Source of the DNA: Pseudomonas bananamidigenes
Lineage (GTDB): Bacteria; Pseudomonadota; Gammaproteobacteria; Pseudomonadales; Pseudomonadaceae
Direction of reading: 5' to 3'
Length of the DNA stretch: 64,000 nucleotides
Assembly (NCBI RefSeq): GCF_001679645.1
Contig: NZ_LRUN01000026.1
Coordinates: 1-64,000, forward strand
Position numbers and translations under genes: made by a program. How positions within the stretch are numbered: the first letter of the stretch is position 1; each line of letters opens with the position of its first letter. This document shows, piece after piece, positions 44,363 through 55,288 of this stretch. The notes beneath the pieces were generated by a model. It did no database searches, was not told where the DNA came from, and saw nothing but the letters and a program-made list of their open reading frames with translations.

Positions 44363-45229
44363 ATGTCCCAAGAGCTGACCACCGAACAGATTCAACAGTC
44401 CCTGCAGGGCATCAGCGTGCCGGCGCAGCCGCAGATCATGGTGGATCTGCAAATGGAGCAGTACATGCCGGACCCGGATCTGGAGACGATCGCCAAGCTG
44501 ATCTCCCAGGACCCCGGCCTGTCCGGTTCGCTGCTGAAAATCGTCAATTCGCCGTATTACGGTCTGAGCAACAAGATCACTTCGATCAAGCGCGCGGTGA
44601 ACCTGTTGGGCAGCCGCTCGATCATCAACCTGATCAACGCGCAGTCGATCAAGGGCGAAATGAACGACGACACCATCGTCACCCTCAACCGTTTCTGGGA
44701 TACCGCCCAGGACGTGGCCATGACCTGCCTGACCCTGGCCAAGCGCGTCGGTACCGAAGCCTGCGACGAGGCCTATGCCCTGGGCCTGTTCCATGACTGC
44801 GGTGTGCCGCTGATGCTTCAGCGTTTCCCGGATTACATGACGACGCTCGAAAAGGCCTATGCCGATGCGGGTGCCGAACGCCGGGTGGTGGACACCGAGA
44901 ACGATGTCTACAACACCAATCACTCGGTGGTCGGCTACTACACCGCCAAGTCCTGGCGCCTGCCGGAGCACGTCAGCGCGGCCATCGCGAACCATCACAA
45001 CGCCATGGCCATCTTCAGCGACGACACTTCGCGCAATACCCAGATGAAAAACCTGCTGGCGATCCTGAAAATGGCCGAGCACATCTGTTCGTCGTACCGG
45101 GTGCTGGGCAATCAGAGCGAAGATTTCGAGTGGCACGCTGTCGGGCCGCTGGTGCTTGAATACATCGGTCTGTCGGACTACGACTTCGAAACCTTGAAGC
45201 AAACGATCCGCGAACTCGGCGCACACTGA
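44363..45229 (+). CDS. HDOD domain protein
   Basis: A 288-residue cytoplasmic protein dominated by an HDOD domain (about residues 20-220). Examples are LETIAKLISQDPGLSGSLLKIVNS, YYGLSNKITSIKRAVNLLGS, LGLFHDCGVPLML and HSVVGYYTAKSW. The catalytic HD pair of true phosphohydrolases is only partly kept. HDOD proteins are usually signalling or regulatory. It lies 27 bases before mutM on the same strand. Confidence 0.85.
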   Translation: MSQELTTEQIQQSLQGISVPAQPQIMVDLQMEQYMPDPDLETIAKLISQDPGLSGSLLKIVNSPYYGLSNKITSIKRAVNLLGSRSIINLINAQSIKGEMNDDTIVTLNRFWDTAQDVAMTCLTLAKRVGTEACDEAYALGLFHDCGVPLMLQRFPDYMTTLEKAYADAGAERRVVDTENDVYNTNHSVVGYYTAKSWRLPEHVSAAIANHHNAMAIFSDDTSRNTQMKNLLAILKMAEHICSSYRVLGNQSEDFEWHAVGPLVLEYIGLSDYDFETLKQTIRELGAH

Positions 45230-45256
45230 TCAAGACATTCATGATTCGAGACGCTC

Positions 45257-46069
45257 ATGCCTGAATTGCCGGAAGTCGAAACCACCCGTCGCGGCATCGC
45301 CCCGCACCTCGAAGGCCAGCGGGTCAGCCGGGTGATCGTGCGTGACCGGCGGCTGCGCTGGCCGATTCCCGAGGACCTCGATGTGCGCCTGTCCGGGCAG
45401 CGCATCGTGCTGGTCGAGCGGCGCGCCAAGTACCTGCTGATCAACGCCGAAGCCGGTACGTTGATCAGCCATTTGGGCATGTCGGGCAATTTGCGGCTGG
45501 TCGAGGTCGGAATGCCGGCGGCCAGGCATGAGCATGTCGACATCGAACTGGAATCCGGTCTGGCCCTGCGCTACACCGATCCACGGCGTTTCGGCGCGAT
45601 GCTCTGGAGCAACGACCCGCTCAATCATGAACTGTTGATTCGCCTGGGGCCGGAACCGTTGACCGATCTGTTCGATGGCGAACGGCTGTTCCAGCTGTCC
45701 CGTGGGCGTTCTATGGCGGTCAAGCCGTTCATCATGGATAACGCGGTGGTGGTGGGCGTCGGCAATATCTATGCGACCGAGGCATTGTTTGCCGCCGGCA
45801 TTGATCCGCGCCGCGAGGCCAGAGGCATTTCCCGGGCGCGCTACTTGAAGCTGGCGATCGAGATCAAACGCATCCTCGCCGCCGCCATCGAGCGCGGCGG
45901 CACCACGTTGCGCGATTTCATCGGCGGCGACGGGCAGCCGGGGTATTTCCAGCAGGAGCTGTTTGTCTATGGCCGCGGTGGCGAGCACTGCAAGGTTTGC
46001 GGTACGGGTCTGCGGGAAGTGAAGCTGGGGCAGCGGGCCAGCGTTTTCTGTCCGCGCTGCCAGACCTGA
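45257..46069 (+). CDS. mutM: formamidopyrimidine-DNA glycosylase
   Basis: Excises 8-oxoguanine and formamidopyrimidines and nicks abasic sites. It has 270 residues and begins [14 protein letters not shown], with the catalytic Pro2 and Glu3. The H2TH region includes [17 protein letters not shown]. The C-terminal zinc finger has four Cys: CKVCGTG and FCPRCQT. It follows the HDOD gene closely. Confidence 0.97.
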   Translation: MPELPEVETTRRGIAPHLEGQRVSRVIVRDRRLRWPIPEDLDVRLSGQRIVLVERRAKYLLINAEAGTLISHLGMSGNLRLVEVGMPAARHEHVDIELESGLALRYTDPRRFGAMLWSNDPLNHELLIRLGPEPLTDLFDGERLFQLSRGRSMAVKPFIMDNAVVVGVGNIYATEALFAAGIDPRREARGISRARYLKLAIEIKRILAAAIERGGTTLRDFIGGDGQPGYFQQELFVYGRGGEHCKVCGTGLREVKLGQRASVFCPRCQT

Positions 46070-46136
46070 CGGGACGCTGAAAAAGTCCTACGGTCTATAG
46101 TGAGTTGTCTCACTGTTCAGCCCGAAGGATCGTGCC

Positions 46137-46460
46137 ATGAAATCCTCGCAAGCCCTTTTTCTCGCACTGCTGCTGTGTGCCAGTCTGACCGTTCAGGCCA
46201 CGGAAGGCGGCAGCGGTGATCCGCGTTACACCATCCAGAATCCACCGGCCTACGCCATGATCGGCGACATGCTGATTGCCCGACCGCTGCTGGTGGCCGC
46301 GACGGTGATCGGTGCAGGGGTGTTTGTGGTGTCGTTGCCGTTTACCGCCCTGGGTGGCGGTGTCGGCGATGCGGGGGAGGCGCTGGTGGTGGCGCCGGCG
46401 AAAGCGGCGTTCGTGCGCTGCCTGGGATGTACCGGGGAAGGATTCGAGCAGCGCGAATGA
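46137..46460 (+). CDS. small exported or membrane hypothetical protein
   Basis: A 107-residue protein with a signal peptide ending in TVQA and a later hydrophobic segment ([22 protein letters not shown], about residues 50-71). Two Cys lie near the C-terminus ([10 protein letters not shown]). Pseudomonas homologues are often named multidrug transporter, a label the sequence does not support. The function is unknown. It is followed by a convergent stem-loop. Confidence 0.75.
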   Translation: MKSSQALFLALLLCASLTVQATEGGSGDPRYTIQNPPAYAMIGDMLIARPLLVAATVIGAGVFVVSLPFTALGGGVGDAGEALVVAPAKAAFVRCLGCTGEGFEQRE

Positions 46461-46489
46461 CGCGATCGCAGCCTGGTGCTGCGATCGCG
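46461..46489. terminator. convergent 12-bp stem-loop
   Basis: A perfect stem CGCGATCGCAGC/GCTGCGATCGCG with a five-base loop lies between two convergent genes. It shares the GATCGCAGC core with the stem at 16751. It is probably a terminator without a T-run. Confidence 0.65.
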
Positions 46490-46498
46490 GTCAGCGAC

Positions 46499-46789
<291 letters not shown>

Positions 46790-46852
46790 TCAATGCGCGC
46801 AATTGTGCCGCATTGGCGCCCGCAGTGCACGCGGGCGCCGTTTGAACGGTCG

Positions 46853-49043
<2,191 letters not shown>

Positions 49044-49083
49044 CGATCAGGTTCTCTTATTATTTTTCGGGGCGGCGCGGGAC

Positions 49084-49629
49084 TTAAACCGTGGGCGGGC
49101 CGGGATAGCCGCAATGGGCCCAGGATTCGGCGCGGGTGTACCAGGCCATCATCACCATTTGCAGCAGGGAGCTATGCCCCATGCGCAAAAGGCTCAACGA
49201 ACTGTTTTGCCAGCGATCGAGAAAGTGCCGGATTGCCTCGGGACTGGCATTTTCCCAACTGCCCCAGATGCCGGTCAGCGGTCCGCGGGTCACGGCCATG
49301 CCCAGCACGTCGAACAATTGCCGGGTGAGCTTGAGCATTTCCGGTGACAGGTGATCGAGGCTGTAGTCCAGGGATTTCAAGGTGTCATCGACAGCCGTGG
49401 GCATTTTTCCCCCGGCGACGGCGCCTTCGAGCATCACCGGAATCACGGCGCGCAGAAACAGCAGATCCCCGCTGCGCAACGTGCTGAAACCGTTGGCCGA
49501 TACGCTCGATGAGCAGCCACTGAGGCTGGCACCAAGACCGGCAGTGGCGAGGAAAGCCGTGGCGCCGAGGCTGAATTTGAGCAGACCTCGGCGCGAGAAG
49601 GCAGGTGTTTCGGTCAGGCTTGGGTGCAT
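49084..49629 (-). CDS. laoB: Tat-signal lipoprotein, small subunit of the alcohol dehydrogenase
   Basis: A 181-residue protein with a twin-arginine motif SRRGLLKF (residues 12-19), a hydrophobic h-region and a lipobox-like LSGC (Cys39). The rest is helical and resembles the small subunits that accompany GMC dehydrogenases. In P. aeruginosa LaoB stimulates LaoA. The layout suggests it escorts LaoA through Tat and anchors it (inference). It lies between laoC and laoA. Confidence 0.82.
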   Translation of the reverse strand: MHPSLTETPAFSRRGLLKFSLGATAFLATAGLGASLSGCSSSVSANGFSTLRSGDLLFLRAVIPVMLEGAVAGGKMPTAVDDTLKSLDYSLDHLSPEMLKLTRQLFDVLGMAVTRGPLTGIWGSWENASPEAIRHFLDRWQNSSLSLLRMGHSSLLQMVMMAWYTRAESWAHCGYPGPPTV

Positions 49630-49653
49630 TGTTGTTATTACCCGGCGGTGACG

Positions 49654-51084
49654 TTAGCGAATGAACAGTTTCTGGATCAGTTTCTGGATTGATTTGCCGT
49701 AAGGCGGATAGATCAGCCTTGCCGCGTTGAAGCGCTGTTTGACCAGCACACTCTTCGCCTTGCTGAAGGTCAGGAAGCCTTCATGCCCGTGGTAGTGGCC
49801 CATCCCCGACGGGCCGATGCCGCCGAATGGCAAGTCGTCCTGAGCCACGTGCAGCAAGGTGTCGTTCAGGCACACCCCGCCGGAATGGGTTTCATGGAGT
49901 ACGCGGTTCTGTTCGCGTTTGTCGTAGCCGAAGTAGTAAAGCGCCAGAGGACGAGGCCGCTGATTGATGTAAGCGAATGCCTGATCCAGGTCCTGATACG
50001 GCACGATCGGCAGCAGCGGGCCGAAGATTTCGTCCTGCATCACGGTCATTTCATCGCTGACGTTCAGCAGCAGGCTGTGGGGCATGCGCCGGCCCTGACC
50101 CTGGTCGAACAGCGGAATCAACAACGCTCCCTTGCCGGTGGCATCGCTGAGGTAGCCGTTCAGGCGCGCCAGTTGGCGTTCGTTGATGATGGCGGTGTAG
50201 TCCGGGTTGTCGGTCAGTGTCGGATAAAACCCGCACACCGCCTGACGATAGGCTTCGACGAAAGCGCCGACCCGCTCTTGCGGCACCAGCACGTAATCCG
50301 GGGCGACGCAGGTCTGGCCGGCGTTGAGGGTCTTGCCGAAGGCGATGCGTTCGGCGGCGTCCTTGAGCGGTACGTCGCGGGAGACGATGGCGGGCGACTT
50401 GCCGCCCAGTTCCAGAGTCACCGGTGTGAGGTTTTCAGCCGCGGCACGCATCACATGCTTGCCAATGCTGGTGGCGCCGGTGAACAGCAGGTGATCGAAG
50501 CGCAGTTTCGAGAAGGCCACGCCGACATCGGCCTCGCCGAGCACCACGCAGACCAGGTCTTCGGGGAAGATCCGCGCCAGCAATTCCTTGAGCAGCAGAC
50601 CGGTGGCCGGGGTCGACTCGCTGAGCTTGAGCATCACACGGTTACCGGCGGCGAGAGCGCCGGTCAACGGGCCCATGGCCAGGAACAACGGGTAGTTCCA
50701 GGGCACGATGACACCCACTACGCCCAGCGGCTGGTACACGACTTTGGCCGACGCCGGCTGGAACGCGACGCCGACCTTGCGCCGCGAAGGTTTCATCCAC
50801 TGATTGATATGCCGACTGGCGTAATGAATGCCGTGCAGGCTCGGCATCAGCTCGGCGAGCAGGGTTTCATCGGCGCTGCGATGGCTGAAGTCCGAACTGA
50901 TGGCCTCGACCAGTGCCTGCCGTTCGCTGCTCAGCAGATCGCGCAGGGCCTTGAGCCATTGCTGGCGCTGGGCGGCGGGCGGCATCGGGTTGGCGGCGTA
51001 GGCGGCGCGCTGCGCCTCGAACAACCGGGTGAGCTCCTCCAGCGGCTGTTGCAGCGTTTGCAGGTAGGCGATGTCGGCTGTCAT
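49654..51084 (-). CDS. laoC: aldehyde dehydrogenase (coniferyl aldehyde type)
   Basis: A 476-residue NAD(P) aldehyde dehydrogenase. The catalytic Cys is in LNAGQTCVAPDYVLV, the general-base Glu in LELGGKSPAI, and the coenzyme site in FTGATSIGKHVM. The C-terminal tail is long and basic (YPPYGKSIQKLIQKLF), as in fatty aldehyde dehydrogenases. It is the counterpart of LaoC (PA0366). It is the first gene of the operon, divergent from laoR. Confidence 0.9.
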   Translation of the reverse strand: MTADIAYLQTLQQPLEELTRLFEAQRAAYAANPMPPAAQRQQWLKALRDLLSSERQALVEAISSDFSHRSADETLLAELMPSLHGIHYASRHINQWMKPSRRKVGVAFQPASAKVVYQPLGVVGVIVPWNYPLFLAMGPLTGALAAGNRVMLKLSESTPATGLLLKELLARIFPEDLVCVVLGEADVGVAFSKLRFDHLLFTGATSIGKHVMRAAAENLTPVTLELGGKSPAIVSRDVPLKDAAERIAFGKTLNAGQTCVAPDYVLVPQERVGAFVEAYRQAVCGFYPTLTDNPDYTAIINERQLARLNGYLSDATGKGALLIPLFDQGQGRRMPHSLLLNVSDEMTVMQDEIFGPLLPIVPYQDLDQAFAYINQRPRPLALYYFGYDKREQNRVLHETHSGGVCLNDTLLHVAQDDLPFGGIGPSGMGHYHGHEGFLTFSKAKSVLVKQRFNAARLIYPPYGKSIQKLIQKLFIR

Positions 51085-51119
51085 TGTCGGCTCCGGTTTT
51101 ATTATCGTGAGGAACTTTT

Positions 51120-51150
51120 TAGAGTCTATGCTCTAGAAAGTCAAATGACT
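51120..51150. promoter_or_regulatory. candidate LaoR operators
   Basis: Two short palindromes lie side by side in the laoC-laoR spacer: TAGAG-TCTATG-CTCTA (51120-51135) and AGTCA-AA-TGACT (51139-51150). Either could bind the TetR-family LaoR; neither is proven. Confidence 0.5.
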
Positions 51151-51222
51151 TCCTTGTGTTTTATCCAATTCCGGTTAGGCCGTAAGATGCCCTCCAACGC
51201 ACTCTGAATTAAAGCTCAAGCC

Positions 51223-51894
51223 ATGGCCCCACGGATCAAAACCAGCGAGCGCATCGTGCAGAACAGCCTCGAGCTGTTCAATCAGCAGGGCGAGCGCAGC
51301 ATCAGCACCAACCACATCGCCGCCCACATGGAGATTTCTCCGGGCAATCTGTACTACCACTTCCCCAACAAGCAGGCGATCATCGCCGTGCTGTTCAGTG
51401 AGTACGAAAGCCTGGTGGACAGCTTTCTGCGCCCGCCCCAGGGCCGTGCCGCGACCGTCGAGGACAAGCGCTTCTACCTCAAGGAACTGCTGTCGGCGAT
51501 GTGGCGCTACCGTTTCCTGCACCGCGATCTCGAGCACCTGCTCGACAGCGATCCGGACCTGGCCGCGCGTTACCGGCGCTTTTCCCAGCGTTGCGTGATT
51601 CAGGGCGCGGCGATCTATGAAGGTTTCGTCGCCGCCGGCATCCTGAAGATGGACCGGGTGCAGATCGAATCCCTGACCCTCAACGCGTGGATCATCCTCA
51701 CCTCGTGGGTGCGCTTCCTGTGTACGACCCGGGAGAACTCCAATCACCTCAGCGAGCAGGCCATCAAACGCGGCGTGTATCAGGTGCTGGTGCTGGAAGC
51801 GGGGTTTGTCACCGAGCAGGCCCGCGATGAGGTCAACGCACTGTTCGAAGAATTCTACGTACCGTTGGCCCAGGCCCTCGAAGAAAGGTCCTGA
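51223..51894 (+). CDS. laoR: TetR-family repressor of the lao operon
   Basis: A 223-residue regulator with an N-terminal TetR helix-turn-helix (ISTNHIAAHMEISPGNLYYHFPNK, about residues 27-50) and a C-terminal all-helical ligand domain. It is divergent from laoC across 138 bases. It is the counterpart of P. aeruginosa LaoR (PA0367). It is presumed to release its operators when long-chain alcohol or acyl ligands bind. Confidence 0.88.
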   Translation: MAPRIKTSERIVQNSLELFNQQGERSISTNHIAAHMEISPGNLYYHFPNKQAIIAVLFSEYESLVDSFLRPPQGRAATVEDKRFYLKELLSAMWRYRFLHRDLEHLLDSDPDLAARYRRFSQRCVIQGAAIYEGFVAAGILKMDRVQIESLTLNAWIILTSWVRFLCTTRENSNHLSEQAIKRGVYQVLVLEAGFVTEQARDEVNALFEEFYVPLAQALEERS

Positions 51895-51921
51895 CCCATC
51901 CGCTCACAGGAGTCGTTCGCC

Positions 51922-52776
51922 ATGCCGATTGCACAACTGATCAGCCCGACCACGCTGGAGGCCCGCAAGGAGCAGCCGGGGCTGGTGATTCTCGATTGCC
52001 GTTTTGCCCTCGAAGACCCGGACTACGGCCAGCGCAGCTATGCCGAAGGGCACATTGCCGGGGCGAGTTTCGCGGATCTGGAGCGCGACCTCAGCGGCCC
52101 GGTGACCAAGGGCGTGACCGGGCGTCATCCGTTGCCGGAGCCGGCGGCGTTGATCGAGCGTCTTCAGTCATTCGGCATCAACAACGACAGCGACGTGGTT
52201 CTGTATGACGACGGTCCCGGAGCCTATGCGGCGCGGGCCTGGTGGTTGCTGGCATGGCTGGGCAAGCGCGACGGCGTGTTCATTCTCGATGGCGGGCTCA
52301 AGGCCTGGCACGCGGCCGGTCTGCCGCTGAGTCTCGATCCGCCGGCAACGGTCCGGGGCAACTTCAGCGGTCATCCGGACAAAACACTGCTGCTCGGCGC
52401 CGAGCAATTGCAGCAGCGCCTCGGTCAGCCCGGCCTGACCCTGCTCGATGCCCGCGCCTTGCCGCGCTTCAAGGGCGAACTGGAGCCGATCGATCCGATA
52501 GCCGGGCACATTCCAGGCGCGCAATGCGCGGCGTTCACCGACAATCTGGGCAGCGACGGACGCTTCCTGCCGGCGGACCAGCTCAGGCAGCGTTTCGCCG
52601 CGAAACTCGGCGAGCGGTCGCCGGCCGATCTGGTGGCGTACTGCGGCTCCGGGGTGACGGCGTGTCACAACCTGTTCGCCCTGTGTCTGGCGGGTTATCC
52701 GTTGGGTACGTTGTATGCCGGGTCGTGGAGCGAGTGGATCAACGAGCCTTCGCGCGGGATCGCCACCGGCGAGTAA
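51922..52776 (+). CDS. sulfurtransferase, two rhodanese domains
   Basis: A 284-residue enzyme with an N-terminal inactive rhodanese domain and a C-terminal catalytic one. The active Cys241 lies in YCGSGVTAC. The CGSGVTA loop is the 3-mercaptopyruvate sulfurtransferase type (SseA) rather than the thiosulfate type. It starts 27 bases after laoR on the same strand and converges on the AraC gene with 6 bases between. Confidence 0.88.
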   Translation: MPIAQLISPTTLEARKEQPGLVILDCRFALEDPDYGQRSYAEGHIAGASFADLERDLSGPVTKGVTGRHPLPEPAALIERLQSFGINNDSDVVLYDDGPGAYAARAWWLLAWLGKRDGVFILDGGLKAWHAAGLPLSLDPPATVRGNFSGHPDKTLLLGAEQLQQRLGQPGLTLLDARALPRFKGELEPIDPIAGHIPGAQCAAFTDNLGSDGRFLPADQLRQRFAAKLGERSPADLVAYCGSGVTACHNLFALCLAGYPLGTLYAGSWSEWINEPSRGIATGE

Positions 52777-52782
52777 GCGCGT

Positions 52783-53613
52783 TCAGCGCTCCAGCCGCGC
52801 ACTGCGATAGGCCGCCGGCCCCACGCCATAAACCTGTTTGAACTGCCGGCTCAGATGACTCTGGTCGGCAAACCCCAGTTGCGCGGCGACTTCCACCGGC
52901 AGGCAGCCACTCTGCAACAGGCCCCGTGCGCGGGCGATCCGTTGCTGCATCAGCCAGGTGTGCGGCGGCATGCCGGTAGTGCGGCGAAACACCCGGGCGA
53001 AATGGAAGGGCGACAGGTTCACCGCCGCGGCCAGTTCTTCCAGCGAGGGTGGGGCCGCCAGTTGTGCATGCAGCAACTCCTTGGCCATCACCACTGCGCG
53101 GTGCTCTTTTCCGGGTTTGCCGTTGATCCGCACTGCGGCATGGCGTTGCAGCAGCAACATCATCATTTCGCGCCACACCGTCTGCTGTTGCAGGGCGGTG
53201 GCGGGGCTTTCCAGCAAGCGGTGCAACTGGCTGAAGCCGTTGACCAGATCCGGATCGCGATACAGCGTCGCGCCGAAGGCCGGCATCGGCGCGGTCGGCA
53301 ATTCCAGTTCTTCAAGCAGCGAGGCAATCTTGCAGGTGTCCGGGTAGAACGCCCGATACAACCAGCCGTCCTCGGTGCCTTTGTGGCCGGTGTGCAATTC
53401 ATCCGGGTTGATCAGCACCAGCGTGCCGCTGCCGGCCAGGTGTTCGGCACCGCGGTAACGGTAGCGCTGGGCGCCGGCCATGATCATGCCGATCACGTAG
53501 CCGTCATGAACATGGGGGGCGAAACGATGCTCGATGTAACGTGCCGAAAGCAGTTCGACGCCGGCCAGCGGCGCGGTTTGCCAGAAACGGATCGATTCGC
53601 CCTGATCGTTCAT
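52783..53613 (-). CDS. AraC-family regulator with cupin sensor
   Basis: A 276-residue regulator. An N-terminal AraC-type cupin domain (HRFAPHVHDGYVIGMIMAG, LVLINPDELHTGHKG) precedes a C-terminal double helix-turn-helix (SLEELAAAVNLSPFHFARVFRR, FADQSHLSRQFKQVYGVGPAAYR). The start MNDQGESIRF at 53613 lies 4 bases after the YheT-like stop, so the two genes are probably cotranscribed. Targets are unknown. Confidence 0.87.
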   Translation of the reverse strand: MNDQGESIRFWQTAPLAGVELLSARYIEHRFAPHVHDGYVIGMIMAGAQRYRYRGAEHLAGSGTLVLINPDELHTGHKGTEDGWLYRAFYPDTCKIASLLEELELPTAPMPAFGATLYRDPDLVNGFSQLHRLLESPATALQQQTVWREMMMLLLQRHAAVRINGKPGKEHRAVVMAKELLHAQLAAPPSLEELAAAVNLSPFHFARVFRRTTGMPPHTWLMQQRIARARGLLQSGCLPVEVAAQLGFADQSHLSRQFKQVYGVGPAAYRSARLER

Positions 53614-53617
53614 GACG

Positions 53618-54616
53618 TCAGCCGCGCGCCGTGTCGGCCAGCCATTGGGGAATGCGCCGTTCCAGGTAATAGCCCGGCTGGCGGAACGAGCCGTCGACGA
53701 AACCGACATGCCCGCCCTTGTTCTGCAATTCGAACTGCGTCGATGCCGACAGCTCACCGGCCTGTGGCAGGCTGTGCGGGAACACGAACGGATCGTCTGC
53801 CGCCTGAATGATCAGGGTCGGCGTTCGGATCTCGCCGAGATAGTAGCGGCTCGACGCGCGGCGATAGTAATCCTTGGCATCGACAAAGCCATTCAATGGT
53901 GCAGTCACACGGCCATCGAAATCCCAGAAGGTGCGCATGTTTTCCAGCGAACCAAGGGCGGCCAGTGCGGCGAGACCGTCCTCGCGGCCGTCATGCTGGA
54001 ACTGGCGTTGCTTGTTCTTGATGTAGGCCACCATCTCGCGCATGAAGTGCGCTTGATAGACCTTTGAAAACCCTTTGCCGATGCGGTCGGCACATTGATC
54101 AAGACGAAACGGCACCGACACCGCCACCGCCCCGAGCACGCCGCTGGCGCTACCGGATTCCCCCAGATGCTTGAGCAACACGTTGCCCCCCAGGGAGTAG
54201 CCGACCGCATACAGCGGCGCCAAAGGGCGTTTGGCCTTGAGGTGGCGAATGGTTTCGGCAAGGTCTTCGCTGGCGCCGGAGTGGTAGCTGCGCGGCAACA
54301 GGTTCGGTTCACCCGAGCAGCCACGCCAGTTCAGGGCGACGCTGGCCCAGCCTTGAGCGGCGAGCGCCGCCTGGATGCCGGCGACGTAAGGCGAATTGGA
54401 AGAACCGGTCAGCCCGTGCAACACCAGCACAAGCGGTGCTTCGGCGCTGTGCGGGCCGTGCCAGTCGAGGTCGAGGAAATCGCCGTCTTCCAGCCACAGT
54501 CGTTCGCGCTGGCGATCAAGGTGCACGGTTTTGCGCCACAACGGCCCCCACAGGGTTTGCAGGTGTGGATTGCCAAGGCCGAAGGCGGGGATGAACGGTT
54601 TTGACGAAAGGGACAC
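53618..54616 (-). CDS. YheT-like alpha/beta hydrolase
   Basis: A 332-residue hydrolase of the AB-hydrolase UPF0017 (YheT) group. Conserved elements are FGLGNPHLQTLWGPL, the oxyanion LHGLTGSSNSPYV, nucleophile AVGYSLGGNVLLKHLG, and a late His in NKGGHVGFVDGS. The substrates of YheT proteins are short or medium acyl esters where known. It lies upstream of the AraC gene. Confidence 0.88.
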   Translation of the reverse strand: MSLSSKPFIPAFGLGNPHLQTLWGPLWRKTVHLDRQRERLWLEDGDFLDLDWHGPHSAEAPLVLVLHGLTGSSNSPYVAGIQAALAAQGWASVALNWRGCSGEPNLLPRSYHSGASEDLAETIRHLKAKRPLAPLYAVGYSLGGNVLLKHLGESGSASGVLGAVAVSVPFRLDQCADRIGKGFSKVYQAHFMREMVAYIKNKQRQFQHDGREDGLAALAALGSLENMRTFWDFDGRVTAPLNGFVDAKDYYRRASSRYYLGEIRTPTLIIQAADDPFVFPHSLPQAGELSASTQFELQNKGGHVGFVDGSFRQPGYYLERRIPQWLADTARG

Positions 54617-54679
54617 GATGGCTCTCGATGCAGCGCAGCGAGCCTCGGCTGAAGCCCGCTGCTTTTTCAGGCCGGTCGG

Positions 54680-55288
54680 TTAACCGGTGATCACTGCCAT
54701 ACGTTGCCACAACGCGTAATACACCTGCCCGGATTTTTGCTCGCGGTGCAAGCGCCAGTTGCCTGGCAGACCGAGGATCGATGGCGCGGTTTCGCTTTCA
54801 GTGTAGATCCACGCATCGTCGGCCAGCCATTGGCGTTCTTCCAGCAGCGTGCAGGCGGAGGGCAGCAGGTTCTGGTTGAACGGCGGGTCGAGGAACACCA
54901 GATCGAACGCGGTTGCAGGCTGGGTTTCCAGGTAGCGCAAGGCATCGGCGGTCTGCACCTGGCCGTTGGTGCAGCGCAGGGTGCCGAGGTGTTCTTTCAG
55001 GCTGGAGACCGCAACGTGGCTGGCGTCCAGCGCCTGACCCATGGCTGCGCCACGGGACAGCGCCTCCAGAAACAGCGCGCCGCTGCCGGCGAACGGATCA
55101 AGCACCTTGGCTCCGGCAACGTACGGCGCGAGCCAGTTGAACAGGGTTTCACGCACGCGGTCCGGCGTCGGGCGCAGGCTCGGCACATCGGGGAAGCTCA
55201 GTTTGCGGCTGCGCCATTCGCCGCCGATGATGCGCAACTGGTTCACGCCGTTGTGCTGTTTTTGTGCAGGTTTTTTCGGACTGGCCAT
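54680..55288 (-). CDS. rsmD: 16S rRNA (guanine966-N2)-methyltransferase
   Basis: A 202-residue SAM-dependent methyltransferase. The N-terminal RIIGGEWRSRKLSFP and RPTPDRVRETLFNWL blocks are RsmD hallmarks. The SAM motif is VLDPFAGSGALFLEAL, and the catalytic motif LDPPF is the RsmD variant of NPPY. Its start codon shares one base with the end of the M16 gene upstream. Confidence 0.95.
   Translation of the reverse strand: MASPKKPAQKQHNGVNQLRIIGGEWRSRKLSFPDVPSLRPTPDRVRETLFNWLAPYVAGAKVLDPFAGSGALFLEALSRGAAMGQALDASHVAVSSLKEHLGTLRCTNGQVQTADALRYLETQPATAFDLVFLDPPFNQNLLPSACTLLEERQWLADDAWIYTESETAPSILGLPGNWRLHREQKSGQVYYALWQRMAVITG

Noticed and set aside
46137..46460. Calling the 107-residue protein a multidrug transporter
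   Set aside because: It has a signal peptide and one further hydrophobic segment, too small and simple for any known drug transporter.
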